A DNA stretch of 64,000 bases from Larix kaempferi (Eukaryota > Streptophyta > Pinopsida > Pinales > Pinaceae). The position numbers were made by a program, and so were the translations under genes. The notes under the pieces are model-generated. The model saw only the letters and a program-made list of their open reading frames with translations. It was not told the origin of the DNA and made no database searches. The stretch is from assembly GCA_027924585.1 (NCBI GenBank), contig BSBM01000047.1, positions 21,019,501-21,083,500 of the forward strand. The letters run 5' to 3'. Shown one piece after another: positions 10,507 to 21,719 of the stretch (its first letter is position 1; the number at the start of each line of letters is the position of its first letter).

Positions 10507-12050
10507 TAATCCACAAAAAGTATCTCAAAAATTCTAGGCTGTGCTGCTTAGATAGGGATATAAGTGGGAAAGGGTCCAATATATGGGATTTGTGCAAGCC
10601 GGTATACAAATTAATCAAATATGACCTCCATTAGGTTCCTGGGAATGGAAATAAGATCAACATTTGGGAAGACAAGATCCTTAACAATCCCCCCCTTAAG
10701 GAGATTGAAGGGATGTTCGAATTCAAAGAATGGCTTCGGGGAAAAGGCATCAATAGCCTTTATGACCTCTCAAGTTGGCATAAAAATAGAAGCTGGAAGA
10801 ACTGGAAAAAATTGGAGATTATTGAGAACCTTGTTGCATGCTGTAATAAACTCCTTCTCGAGCTGAATGGGAAATCTCTGGTTAACAGAAGGGACAAATA
10901 TTCAAGAGGTTTGGGACAAAATAATTACTATAGTGTGAAATAAGGATATAGATTTAAACATAAAGTGCTCCCTACCCCTCCTTTAGATGTAATCTAGAAA
11001 AAAAATTGGAATCCTAAATGTCCCTCTAAACTAAATGCCTTTTCTTGGTTGCTTGTCCATCAAAAAATATTGATGACTGAAAAATTGATGAAGCATGGCA
11101 TTGAAGGGCCAAGCAGATGCATCTTTTGCAAAACATATGAAGAATCAATTAATCATATGTTCTTGGATTGTCAATTTGCTAAAAAAATTTGGAGAGATTT
11201 TATGAAGGACTTGGGGTAGACCTTGCCTGATCAAGTTAGTGGATTCTACAAAGGATGGATCAACCACTATTCCATATCATTCAGAAAAAAACAATATTTG
11301 CAATATCTTTGGTGTGCGGCCCCAAAGTACATCAACTAACAGATTTGGATCTCAAGAAACAAAGAGATCTTTGAAGGAAAAAAAGTTGAGGAAACCAGAA
11401 TTGTTATGAGAACCCATCTTCAAACGAAATAATTCTTAGCTTCTCAATGTAGGACAATCAATTTGAATTATGAGTTGTATCCTTCTAAATTCTCATGGGA
11501 TTCCAACTTCATTGGGAATAGGTCCCTTCATTCCAAAAGAATAAACAACTCTAAGAGTTTGGCTATTGATCTTCAACCAAAAAAATTCAAAAGTTGGATA
11601 AAGAATCAGAGAAGACACACTCTTTTCTTTGATGGTGCCTCAAAAGGAAATCCAGGGGAGGCAGGTGCAGGAGGAGTTATTTATGACCCAGGAGGAAAAA
11701 TAATCAAAACCCATATATGGGGTTTGGGAAAGCGCACGAATAATTACGTATATTGGTACGCACTTATGCAAGGTATGGAATGCATGTACAAGCTTCAAAT
11801 TGAAGACTTCAATGTTTTTGGCGACTCCTAGATCGTAATCCAATCCATGAATAGCTTCCAGAGCACTAAGGAGATAAAGAATGATTTTCAACGAAGAATT
11901 TCCAAGTTTTTCCCAATATTTTTAAGGTTCATTTTTTCCATATCAAAAGAAGTCATAATGTGGATGCAGATAAGTTGGAAAATGTGGGTGCAAGGCTTAA
12001 TCAAGGGGTCTTATCCCTTAGCAACTCTCCCCCCCTCGTGAAATGGTTGT
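10507..12050 (+). pseudogene. L1a ORF2: RT zinc-binding region and RNase H
   Basis: Zinc-binding RT domain: SRCIFCKTYEESINHMFLDC (about 11110-11175). RNase H: LFFDGASKGNPGEAGAGGVI (from 11628), then TNNYVYWYALMQGM where the catalytic Glu (normally NN.AE) is Tyr, and VFGDS (11814-11828) with the third acidic residue. A stop follows directly. RNase H would remove RNA from the cDNA hybrid. Broken by several stops and frame changes. Confidence 0.85.
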
Positions 12051-12183
12051 GCGCTCTCCAATGACAGAGTTAATGGTTGATATGCCCAAGTTAATGTGGA
12101 TTAAATCCAAGGTTTTCCTCTGATCAACTTGCTTTCCAGATTGATCACCGGTGCTTCAGGATGGAAAGGGAAGCTTTCATCAT

Positions 12184-12943
12184 ATGCTGCCTTCATTAAA
12201 TCCTCATATCTCATCTTGTGCTAAGTGTAATGGTATGTGGTACAAGGTCCCCTGTGATATTATGGATGCATCGTCAACACGCTCTAAGATGGATTATATT
12301 AGAAACCTCTAGATGCTATTCACTTCATTGCAATGTGCCGAGCGCTTTTTCCCTAGAATGGAGCAGCTAGTGCAGAAGGTTTCCACCATGACCGAGAGAG
12401 GTCTTACTCTAAATAGTGAAGTGAAGGTTCCTCACCCGGAAGAGGAAACCACCTTGAAGTACGTCATGTAGGAGATTAAGGGCATTAAATATGATATGCC
12501 AGACCTTAAGCAGATGAAAAGGTGCATTTTTGAGGTGACGGAAGTGTGTCTAGATGAATCCAGACGAATTTCCATGGACCTGTCTTATTTTGAATATCAT
12601 CTGGAGGATGCTGAGATTGGATACAGGGAGCAGACAGGTGATACGGAATAATTGAATCGATGCGTCTCTGAGATGGAACAGGTTTTGAATGCAAGGCTCG
12701 AGGGGGTTCGTGGAATGGTAGCAGAGATGTGTAGGGTAATATAGGAGTAGAGTATGAACTCCTCTGAGCAGAATGAAAACAGTTTTGTTCAACTAAAGGA
12801 TATTTTAGAATAAATCCAAGTAGATGTCAATGGTTTGTATCAAGGAAACAACAACCCAACCAGGGAGCATGCATAAGTTTCTCCAATGGATGAAGCCTCC
12901 ATTATTTAGCCTGAAATTGATGAAGATTTTCCCCAGGAATGAT
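12184..12943 (+). pseudogene. L1a extra 3' reading frame downstream of RNase H
   Basis: A readable, mainly one-frame stretch with stops: DYIRNL, EIKGIKYDMPDLKQMKRCIF, LSYFEYHLEDAEIGYREQ, ENSFVQLKDILE, IQVDVNGLYQGN, ending PEIDEDFPQE. LINE copy L1b encodes the same protein (41168-41903). It is helix-rich and charged and resembles a coiled-coil. I recognise no known domain. In L1b the frame joins upstream to the RNase H side, so it may be a C-terminal extension of ORF2 and not a separate ORF. Confidence 0.65.
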
Positions 12944-13203
12944 GTTCCCACCTCTCTTCCTCTTTTAAGCTTATATAGATGTCTTTTTACAAGTTATTAG
13001 GAGGATTATTTATTAATATATACATTGTAAAAAGCAGTGGAACCAATTTTGATAAAGCTAGTAAATTCTCAGAACTGATAGAGGTTTTTGTATGTACTGA
13101 AACTCTATTTTCAGACCTATGTTCTGGTTTTTGCAACCCTGGGGGCATTTGTATTTCCACTCTTTTATAATATAAATATACTCTTCTTGTTTCTGTTAAA
13201 AAA
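12944..13203 (+). other. L1a 3' UTR and A-run
   Basis: About 260 bp matching the L1b 3' UTR (41904-42172): GATAGAGGT, AGACCTATG, GGGCGCATTTG-like GGGGGCATTTGTATT, and terminal TTTCTGTTAAAAAAA. The end at 13203 is placed where the two LINE copies stop matching. The final A-run is the RT priming end. Confidence 0.75.
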
Positions 13204-13209
13204 ATGAAC

Positions 13210-15549
13210 ATCTCACCAAAAAAACATAATGTGGGAAAATATATTGGGTTCCTTGTGTAGTAGAAGGATTTCTTAGTTGAACATCAAGCTCGGTCACAAC
13301 CTGACTGAATTGGAGGGTCTAGGAAATGATGCTGCCAATGGCTATAGTCACTAAATGTTGAAATAGTTAGACATGCATGAATACACAATCTAACATGAAT
13401 AAACTATGTATAAATGTTGAAATAGTTACCTCCGTGTGACTTGTTTCCATTGCATATGTGACACTAACTGCTGCATCCACTTAAGGTCTGGCATGGACAA
13501 CTCTCCAATGGGATGTTGTGAACATACAAAATAAACATTAAGAAAAACAAGTTATGCAATGAAGTGAAAGTTAATCAATAATTATATTCAAAGGCTATGC
13601 ATTACCATGGAATCGGTATCTCCATGGTCGTAGACACTCGTGCTCTTTTGGGGAGAGTACCATCTGATGTAGATGCGACCCTTGTGAAATTGTTACCTTT
13701 GTGTGAAATGTCTCTCCACCAAGGGGGGCATCACTAGTTCCAAAGCCTTGCCCCTATGCAAAGTCATCTAGCATCTGCAAGTTTAAAAATTATAAGTATT
13801 ATCAATCTATACATGTGTACACTAAGGAAAAAATAGTTTGAAAAAGATTATTGTTAACCATATACTTACCTCACTCATAAACCCTTTAAGGGTAACATTT
13901 GGGGGATCACTAGAAGCAATGTTTTTCCCCTATTTAGGATCTAGCGGATGCAAGTTTAAAAATTGTAAATATTAGATTGTCTACCATTAATGAACTAACA
14001 TGTATTAATGAACTAACATGTATTAACAAACTAAAATATTGAAATAGTTACATTTGTGTGAGTTGTTTCCACCGAAGATACGACAACACTTGGCACATAA
14101 AAACCCCCTATAGATACTGGAACATTGACCTCTCCACTAGGGGGTGGCATTATTAGTTCCAAAGCCTTGCCCCTGTGCATAGGCATCTAGCATCTGCAAG
14201 TTTAAAAAATATTAGTATTAGTAATATATACATGTGTACAGTAAGGAAAATAATAGTTTGAACATGATTATTATTAAGCATATACTTACCTCACTCAAAA
14301 ACCTAGTAAGGATCACATCCAAGGGATCACTATAAGCAATGTAGTTTTCCTATTGAGGATCTAGTGGATACAAGTTTAAAAATTGTAAATATTAGATTGT
14401 CTTGCATTAATGAACTACATGTATTAACACACTGACATGTTGACATAGTTACCTCAATGTGTGATGTTTCTACCAAAGAGATGACAACAACTGGCGCATC
14501 AAAACCCCTTGTAGATATTGGAACATTAATCTCTCCTCCAGGGGGGCATCACTAGTGTCAAATCCTTTCCCATGTGCATAGGCATCTAGCATCTCCGAGT
14601 TTAGAAATTATAAATATTATCAATCTATATATGTGTATAGTAAGGAGAAAATAGTTTGGACAAGAATACTATTAACCATATACTTACCTAACTAAAAATC
14701 CTATTAAGGGTAAGATCTCTCGGAACACGACCATAGTAGGCACAACCACATGCTATGCACTCATGACCCTCAGTGGTGGTCTCATTATGTGTCGATCTAC
14801 CCCCACTAATAGATGGTATTGCACCACCGGGAGGTCATGGATGTACCCCACTAGAGAGAGATGGCCCTTCCTAGTCCATACACTCAATAACAATGCTATG
14901 TCGGACAATCACCTATGCCAAAATCATAAATTCCTCCCGTGTCTATGGAATCATCTGATTTGTAGGCGGGACATCTGGCCTCGGTAACTTCTTGTGAGGT
15001 GGAGGGATCTTGGTGCCTGACATTATGATGGTTTTGAGGCATTCCCAAACCAATGCCATGAAACTCCATGGTATTGAACTTGTTTACATATTTTCCCAAA
15101 ATGAACTCGGCATACATCTTTCAAAGGAAATAGAAAGGAAGTTCCTTGTTGTTGTGGGGTGGAACATCAAAAACCATGTACCACTAGTCCATCCAATTCT
15201 ATTGGAATGGTGGGTATGTGCACCACTCGATAGAAATGTGGGCTTTATTTGTGTTTGGGATTTCACCTGTCCGTGGATCTCTAAACAATGCAAAAATGTG
15301 ATCCTTTGTGATCTTTAGTTTTTTTGTGGCATTGTAATCCAATCCATGAGCATATTGTTTCCTTTTCCTTTCTCTGTATGATGCAATGTCATAAACAACA
15401 CCATTGGATTGGATAATGGTCTCTAGAATTGCACCTAGAGTATGTGCAAGTGAGTAGTGGAGCTGGTCTCCACCCCTCCATGTAGCCCCAATATCTCTAA
15501 GTCTAGCAATCTCTCTAAGTGTCTCCGCATTTGGATCCATGCTTGCCAC
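13210..15549 (-). pseudogene. Repeat-family X gene, copy 1 (intron-containing, unrecognised product)
   Basis: Minus strand, starting MASMDPNAETLREIARLRDI at 15549. It reads GATWRGGDQLHYSLAHTLGA, then IASYRERKRKQYAHGLDY, stops interrupting further on. The first long exon runs down to a donor at 14688/14687 (TAG/GTAAGTATATGG). Further exons follow at 14453-14592, 14290-14360, 14052-14193, 13870-13940 and 13697-13774, each with plausible acceptors (CTTGCAG, GCTAG) and donors (GAG/GTAACT, GAG/GTAAGTATA); at least one more lies near 13435-13530. Copy 2 is at 57546-58807, so this is a dispersed repeat, probably transposon-borne. I do not recognise the protein. Stops in several exons make it a pseudogene. 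Its 3' part abuts the LINE end at 13203. Confidence 0.55.
13697..14592 (-). repeat. Tandem duplication of a two-exon module in gene X
   Basis: A ~142-nt exon (reading MLDAYAQGQGFGTNNATP) and a ~71-nt exon (reading IAYSDPLDVILTRFLSE) alternate, with their introns, at a period of about 400-420 bp. Type-1 exons: 14453-14592, 14052-14193, 13697-13774 (the last shortened). Type-2 exons: 14290-14360, 13870-13940. The pair sums to 213 nt, i.e. 71 codons, so duplication preserves frame. The end of the upstream exon also ends in a DVTLTR-like string, as if it were one more degenerate module. Confidence 0.6.
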
Positions 15550-18314
15550 TGCAATAAAAAATTCAAAAAATTGAGCATTAGAAACATATACACATGGTAT
15601 AATGACATCTCTTAAAAATTAAAAATTAAAAACTAGTGTAACAAATAATGACACGAGTATTTAAAATTTAAAATTTAAAATTGAACAATTACACTAGAGA
15701 ATCAACATAAAAATTTATGTGAGACGTGTATTTTTTTTTTCCATTTTAGATCAAGAGTGAGATAATATCCATTTTCTTACCTTATACATGGTTGTATTTT
15801 GGAATATATCTATTGATGTAAGTCATAAAATTTGATGTGTTTTTTCCCTTGTTTATGGATATCATACTTCATAAGTGATAATGAAAGACCGATTCAGTTC
15901 ATAGTTAGACATAGACAAATGCAAGAACTTACATCGAGATGGGAAACTTATTAACAAGTAGGAGAAAGGCATTCAAAGGGGCTAGATTCATCGGTGAGGA
16001 GTGATGATTTTTTCACTTGTGATCAAGGTACAATTTCCATGAAGGTGTTTGATCAATCCTTGAGGTTACCATGGGGATAACTAGAGGTAATGATTGAATG
16101 TGTGAAGCTTGTTTTACACTACTTCTGCACACATAAGTGGATCAAGCGTCCACCCGTGTGTCATCCTTAAGATTGGATGCTAATTGGTATGGCTATGACC
16201 AAAATTTTGTGGGTTGAGTTGTGGTTAAGCATTAAATTGGTGTGATTTTTCTATCACCATCCCAAGTTAGATTCTCACAATAAGGTTGCCTTTGGAATCT
16301 AAAACTAGGAATCCTTAGAGTGACATGTCCTAGGAGTGATGGTCTATTAACTCCAAATTTAGAATCCTCATCTCGGTAGATATGAATAAATTTTAATAGT
16401 GAGATAGGTGCTTTTGGGGGGGACTAAGTCCCCAACTCTAGGAAAAAAAAGGTGTGATTCTATTAAAATAAAGTAAGAAAAATGCTTAGTGCCATTTTCA
16501 TAAGGAAATTGTGAAAAGTAATGAGGAACATGGATTTAAAGCCCATTGTAGTGACATTGAGATGCTTCTAATAATGAAATTCCATAATAATATAATCCAC
16601 ACAATTGTGTCACACTACTCGTAGTTTGGAATAAAATACACAACATTAAGCATGGACAGAATGTCACATTAATTGACAAAGCCAATGACGGGGTTGAATC
16701 CATGCACACAAGATTAATTTCCAACCCTAGTTAAGCATAACATATGCATCCTTGGTCAGAAGAACTTTGGCAAACGAGTTTCACATCAAAATGGAAATTT
16801 CAATATATATTTCTCCACATATGCATTGGGTTTGGAGGCCTTCTTCATGAATCAAAATCCATTTTGTGTGTACAAAATTCAACTTATTCAAGTGTTTGAA
16901 TCAAATTGTATATAACAAGGATGTAATATGTGTGAGAAGACTTTGATTTTGGTAGCACAACTATTTGCACAAAATCTATAATTTAGCCTCTTAGGCACTT
17001 TGCACAATTCTTTTGTGATTATTTGAGTTGAATATTTTAATACCAAAGGGTTTATTTCAAAGTTTTGAGGGCATATAAACTCAATGCAATTAATGAAATT
17101 TTATTTGGAGATCTAAACTTGTGAAAATGTCTTAAGAGGTAGAGCACTACCTATTTTTTCCCATTTCTCCCTGCTTTGCAACTATAAATTTTGAACAAAT
17201 CTAAAACAGGGTTGTAAGTGATTAATTGGTTGTTTATTCATCATTTTAGAGAGAAATTGATAGAGGAGATTGGGAGAATCACCTCAAGTGCAATCCAATC
17301 CGTTGGTTGAAACTTTTGGGAGCCCTAAACACATGCGTGTTCTCCTTTTGTTTTCAGCTGGAACATGCAAACACATCGTTGTGGGAGAAATGGGTGGTCA
17401 AGATCCCGTTTTGGGGGTTTATACCATATTCTCTAAAACACGCACATGTTTTTGTTCTCCATATTGTGCATGCATTTTTTTGCTCTATATATTGTGCATG
17501 CATTTAAAAATCATGTGCACATTTCTTTCTTCCTAGCCTGCATATCATTTGACCTCTCAGGCTCGGGCCCCTCCAATGCTAATGCTAAGGAATGTGCACA
17601 CTTTAAGTTTTTCAAATCGGAAGCATGTTTTGGAAAAATTCAATTGCATTTAAAAGGTGCCTCAACTTCATTCGAGGGCCTATATACATTATATATATAA
17701 TATGTGGTTGGGCTATGTTAAATGTTAGTTATATAGTTATGTATATTACTATATTATATTCTTATATATATTATATTATTGATCAATTTGTGATGTGTTA
17801 GTTAATATATTATATAATATAAGTTGTTATTTTTCACTGTAAAAAAATAATATAAGTTGTTATTTATTTTATATATAAATAATTGATTATTATATATATT
17901 CTTTCTTTTTAAAAATAATTAATGATATAAAATGTTTTTTGTATTTCAAGATAATTTCATTATGATTTTAATTAAAGTAATATTTATTTTTATAATGGTT
18001 GGAGGTAATGATAATATACCATATTCTATATTTAGTATTTCAAGAATATTTGTGATATTTTATTGATATCTTAACTAAGGTGAGTTTTATATGCAGTTAA
18101 GTATTATCAAATAAAAATAAAAACGTGACACTTAACATTCTTTGACTTTTATATGTTTAACTCAATGATAATTGCTAACTCAATTTCTTTAAATTTTATT
18201 GGTTTTTGAATTCCAACTCATCTATAGATTCTTTTCTTATAAGGTCCATTTTAAACCCCAATTTTTTTCTTCTTGACTTGCACTAGATAATTGTTAAATT
18301 AACATGTCTAAAAG
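15550..18314. other. No recognisable gene; AT-rich intergenic DNA
   Basis: Frames are short and show no family motif. Local features only: ATTTAAAA-type simple sequence near 15610-15690, a short direct repeat with ATTGTGCATGCATTT (17463-17505), and very AT-rich DNA from 17690 to 18130 (TATATTATATTATT). Nothing here supports a gene. Confidence 0.6.
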
Positions 18315-18383
18315 TGACATTGATGAAAAAATCTACACAAAAAAACCTTGAGGCTTCATAAAGTAAGGGAAGGGGTAATGAGA
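18315..18383 (+). pseudogene. Copia RT scrap
   Basis: Plus strand reads SDIDEKIYTKKP, a stop, GFIK, matching the copia RT string DIDEEIYMEQPEGF. The larger relic at 21198-21658 shows the same passage (NGDIDEEIYIE...GFI), so the two are relatives. Only about 23 codons remain before the sequence turns into a tandem repeat. Confidence 0.6.
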
Positions 18384-18586
18384 ATCAAATGAGATAGGGA
18401 AATGAGAATCAAATGAGATAAATGCAGGAGGCTTCATAAAGTAAGGGAAGGGGTAATGGGAATCAAATGAGATAAGGGAAATGAGAATCAAATGAGATAA
18501 ATGCATGAGGCTTCATAAAGTAAGGGAAGGGGTAATGAGAATAAAATGAGATAGGGAAATGAGAATCAAATGAGATAAATGCATGA
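18350..18586 (+). repeat. 79-bp minisatellite, three copies, seeded in Copia RT
   Basis: Units start GAGGCTTCATAAAGTAAGGG at 18350, 18428 and 18507, so the period is 78-79 bp. Each unit contains an internal doublet of GAGAATCAAATGAGATA. The unit's first ~30 bp is the RT coding string for GFIK.GKG, so the array arose by expansion from the RT fragment. Confidence 0.85.
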
Positions 18587-18954
18587 TGCCTTCTTCTTGA
18601 CACCCTTTGGCCCACTAACGAGGATAGGCATGATCTTTTGAAGGTGGAAAATGAAAGGGAACATTTTATAGTATTACAGTCTCAAAGCCATTCAGCTCCA
18701 TTATTAGATCTTTTGCCTATTCCCTAAGCAAAGTCTTTCGTTTTGCTTCCGTCAGAGTCGCAGAGGACTCCTCCTACACTTGTCATCCTTGAGTATTATA
18801 TTTTTTTATATTAATATATGATTATTTAAGAATTTCCACATGACAAAATTTGTATGACAATTGATTTGCTAAGTTAGTTTAATGGTATCACTAGTTTTTA
18901 AAATATAATATTTATATCTAAATACATTATCTCTCTTTATATAACAGTGTTTAA
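18587..18954. other. No recognisable feature
   Basis: No coding or RNA signal seen. AT-rich with short T-runs near 18800-18830. Confidence 0.5.
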
Positions 18955-20560
18955 ACGGTCCAAGCGTATAAATGATAAACACGTTTGAGTTAGAGGAGTC
19001 TTTGGATGGGTGATTTCACATGAAGTCATGGTTACAAGGTGAAAGCTCATAGGTGATGATTGATGCTATTCATTTCATTTAGTTGGTCTCATTTCCAGTT
19101 CTTCACCCATGTGAGCATCACTTGATGCAATGAGTGTTAAGTGGTCTATTCAAAACCATGAGATATTGGTTTCTTGAGACTATACTCATGAGATATGGGT
19201 CATAAATTAATGACTTACACTACAAATATAATCCCAAATATGATATATCATATATGTTGGACTACAAAATCCCCTCACTACTAAATTTAATAAAAGAGTC
19301 ATCTGAACTCTAATTTAATATTTTGTAAAGCGCAATACTTGATAAGGTTTTGAAAATGGGGTAGCAAACTTACTAAGTAAGCTTTATTGTGGTAAAAAAA
19401 AAACATTTAAGTGTGCTTGAGTCAAATGAGTCTTGGGATGGGTGACCTCCCAGGAAGTCCTAGTTATTGGGTGTAAGACTTGTAGTTGATGATTGATGCT
19501 ATGCAATTCATTTCTCTAGTCTCAATCTCACTTATTCACTCTGATGCAATGAGTGCTAAGTGGACTATTGAAAACCATGAGAAATTGGGTAGTTGAGAGT
19601 ATACTCATCGGATGTGGGTCAAATATTTTAATGACACACACTATGCAAATAATCCCAAATGCGATATATCATATGTCGGGATACGAAAGCCCCTCCATAG
19701 ATAAATAAAAGTGCCAAGGGAGCTCTTGGTTACTAGGTGCAAGCTCTGGAGGTGCTGATTGATGATATGCGATTCATTTCACTAGTCTTAATCACACTTG
19801 TTCACCCATGCGAGCATCACCTGATGCAATGAGTGCTAAGTGGAATATTCAAACCATGAGAAATTGGTTAGTAATTGAGTCTATACTCATGTAACATGGG
19901 TCATAGATTAATAACTTACACTACAGAGATAATCCCAAAAATGACATATCATATGTTAGACTATGAAATCCATCAAGACTTAAATAAAAGAGTAAAGGGA
20001 TCTATGACTATGTAGTTCATAAGTCACAATACTTGATAATGTTTTGCAAATGGGGTAGAAAGCTAAGTGAGCTTGATTGTGGGAAAAAATCCACAGTTAA
20101 GAGCTAGAGGAGTCTTGGGATGGGTGACCTCCCAAGAAGTTATGGTTATTGAGTGTAAGCCTTGGAGGTGATGATTGATGCTATGGATTCATTTTTCCAG
20201 TCTCAATCCTTCTTCTTCACCCCTATGAGAATCACCTGATGCAATGAGTGCTAAGTGAACTATTGAAAACCATGAGAAATTCGTCAATTGAGACTATACT
20301 CATGGGATATGGGTATTCTTCCTTATGAATATTTCATAAAGCACAATAATTTCCAAGGTTTTTCAAATGTGGTATCAAGGTAATGAGCTCGATTGTGGAA
20401 AAAACTCCACATTTAAGAATGCTTGAACCAGAGGAATCTTGGGATGGGTGACCTCCTGGGAAGTCCTAGTTACTAGGTGCAATCCCCAAAGGTGATGATT
20501 GATTCTATGCGATTCATTTTGCTAGTCTCAATCCCATATATTCACCCTTGAGAGCACCCA
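18955..20560 (+). repeat. 5S rRNA-derived tandem array (Cassandra-like or 5S-derived satellite)
   Basis: Four units contain a string closely matching the 3' promoter region of plant 5S rRNA (GGATGGGTGACCTCC...GGAAGTCC): near 19003-19029 (decayed), 19434-19460, 20116-20140 and 20439-20468. Upstream of two of them lies TTAAG(T/A)(G/A)TGCTTGA, like the 5S A-box TTAAGCGTGCTTGG. A fifth unit (19707-19790) keeps only the tail. Units repeat roughly every 420-440 bp where not deleted and share tails such as TGATGCAATGAGTGCTAAGTG and CTCATGGGATATGGGTC. Before the last unit, TGGTATCAAGGTAATGAGC resembles a tRNA-Met primer site. Terminally repeated TRIMs carrying 5S sequence (Cassandra) fit best. None looks like a functional 5S gene because the 5' half is missing. 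Confidence 0.65.
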
Positions 20561-21197
20561 ATGCAATGAGAGTTAGTGGATTGTTCAAAACAATGCGAAA
20601 TTGGTTAGTTGATGACACTAAACATCCATAGAAGATTTGTTCTGAAGGCTGGACAAAGTGCAAACCCTCTAGCAAGGATAAGATTTTATGATTTCTCAAG
20701 TAGTGATGTTTAATCCATTAATGTGCAATCCATTGTAAAAACAAGGAATTAGACTTAGAGGAGTATCAATCCTTTATTTAAAAACATAAGTGACAATTGA
20801 CTCAATTGTTTCTAGGGTATTTTTAACGATCTAATATTATACCTATGTATAGTATTCCAGGTGACTATTTGGATTGAAAAAATCATGCATATAGACAGGT
20901 AGGCGAATATTCAATAGAAAACACATAATGTATTATTAAAGCTAGTGATTTTTGGTGAATTTTATCAAATTAATCATATCTTATATAAAAATTATAGGCG
21001 AATTTTTAAGCTAATTGATAAATTTATTTTTTTAAAAATAGTAAAAAAAAAAGAAATTAATGAAATTTTACCCTTAAAACACCTAGATTGTTTATGAGTT
21101 GTAACCTTTAAACGGGTGTATTGGAAATTGAAGTACAAAGGATATAACTTAGTAGAAAGATGTAAACACAAACTTATGTAAAGTCGTTATTGTCAAG
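20561..21197. other. No recognisable feature
   Basis: AT-rich DNA without motifs; short A/T runs near 21020-21060. Nothing supported. Confidence 0.5.
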
Positions 21198-21658
21198 AGG
21201 AAGGCATTGATTTGGAGGAGACCTTTTCCTTGGTGATTAAGATGGTGTTGATCAAACTAATATTATTGATATCACTAGACTTGGACTAAGTGGTGCACTA
21301 TGTGTACATTAAGATACCATTCCTATTAAATGGTGATATTGATGAAGAGATCTACATAGAGTAACCTTGAGGCTTTATAATGTAAGGCAAGGAGTAATGG
21401 GTTTGTGAATTGTACAAGACCTTGTATGAACTTAAACAAGCACCCAAAACAATTATATAAGAAGTTAGACTATGTTATGGTGTGGATTACTTTTGGCATA
21501 CTAATTTAGATCCATGCATTTATGACAAGATTATTGGAACATTGATGAGTATTATCACTCAATATATACAAGGTATATTATTGTCTTCTATTGATATCAA
21601 GTTCATGACCATTTATATTAAGCATAATTTATTCTCTCAATTTAAGATGAAGGTTCTA
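21198..21658 (+). pseudogene. Old Copia RT relic, left part (target of LINE L1b)
   Basis: Plus strand reads EEGIDLEETFSLVIKM, FLLNGDIDEEIYIE, KTLYELKQAPK.LYKKLD, NLDPCIYDK, LLSSIDIKFMT and HNLFSQFKMKVL. These match the order of a copia RT (EETFSPVVKM, NGDLDEEIYMEQP, YGLKQAPR.WYKK, FKMKDLG). The expected YVDD region reads TQYIQGILLSS, so the catalytic Asps are gone. The relic continues on the other side of L1b at 42190. It is a different, older copia lineage from A, D and E, and on the opposite strand. Confidence 0.8.
21642..21658. repeat. Target-site duplication of LINE L1b, left copy
   Basis: TTAAGATGAAGGTTCTA (17 bp) is repeated exactly at 42173-42189, right after the LINE's 3' A-rich tail. 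A duplication of this length is typical of L1 insertion. It lies inside the copia RT relic codons for KMKVL. Confidence 0.92.
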
Positions 21659-21719
21659 TATAAAAACTACCAAGCTAGGGTTTCTCTACACGCTTGGCTA
21701 GGTTTTCCTTTGCGCTCTC

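Larger units (their letters stand above)
1..13203 (+). mobile_element. L1-type LINE copy L1a (5' truncated by window, interrupted twice)
   Basis: The order of parts is ORF1 C-terminus, endonuclease, reverse transcriptase, RT zinc-binding region, RNase H, an extra 3' reading frame and a 3' UTR ending in a short A-run at 13197-13203. LINE sequence lies at 1-861, 7565-9806 and 10507-13203; the gaps are Copia element A and an LTR-like insertion. It is collinear with the second LINE copy (21659-42172), which confirms both interruptions. Many in-frame stops and frameshifts mean this copy is dead. The family is a plant L1 LINE with RNase H. No target-site duplication can be checked because the 5' end is outside the window. 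Confidence 0.9.

Noticed and set aside
17270-17700. Overlapping plus-strand frames of 66-88 codons
   Set aside because: Cysteine-rich text from a short direct repeat, no family match, no exon signals.
18997-20470. Functional 5S rRNA genes
   Set aside because: Only the 3' promoter part is recognisable and the 5' half is missing; units are too diverged.
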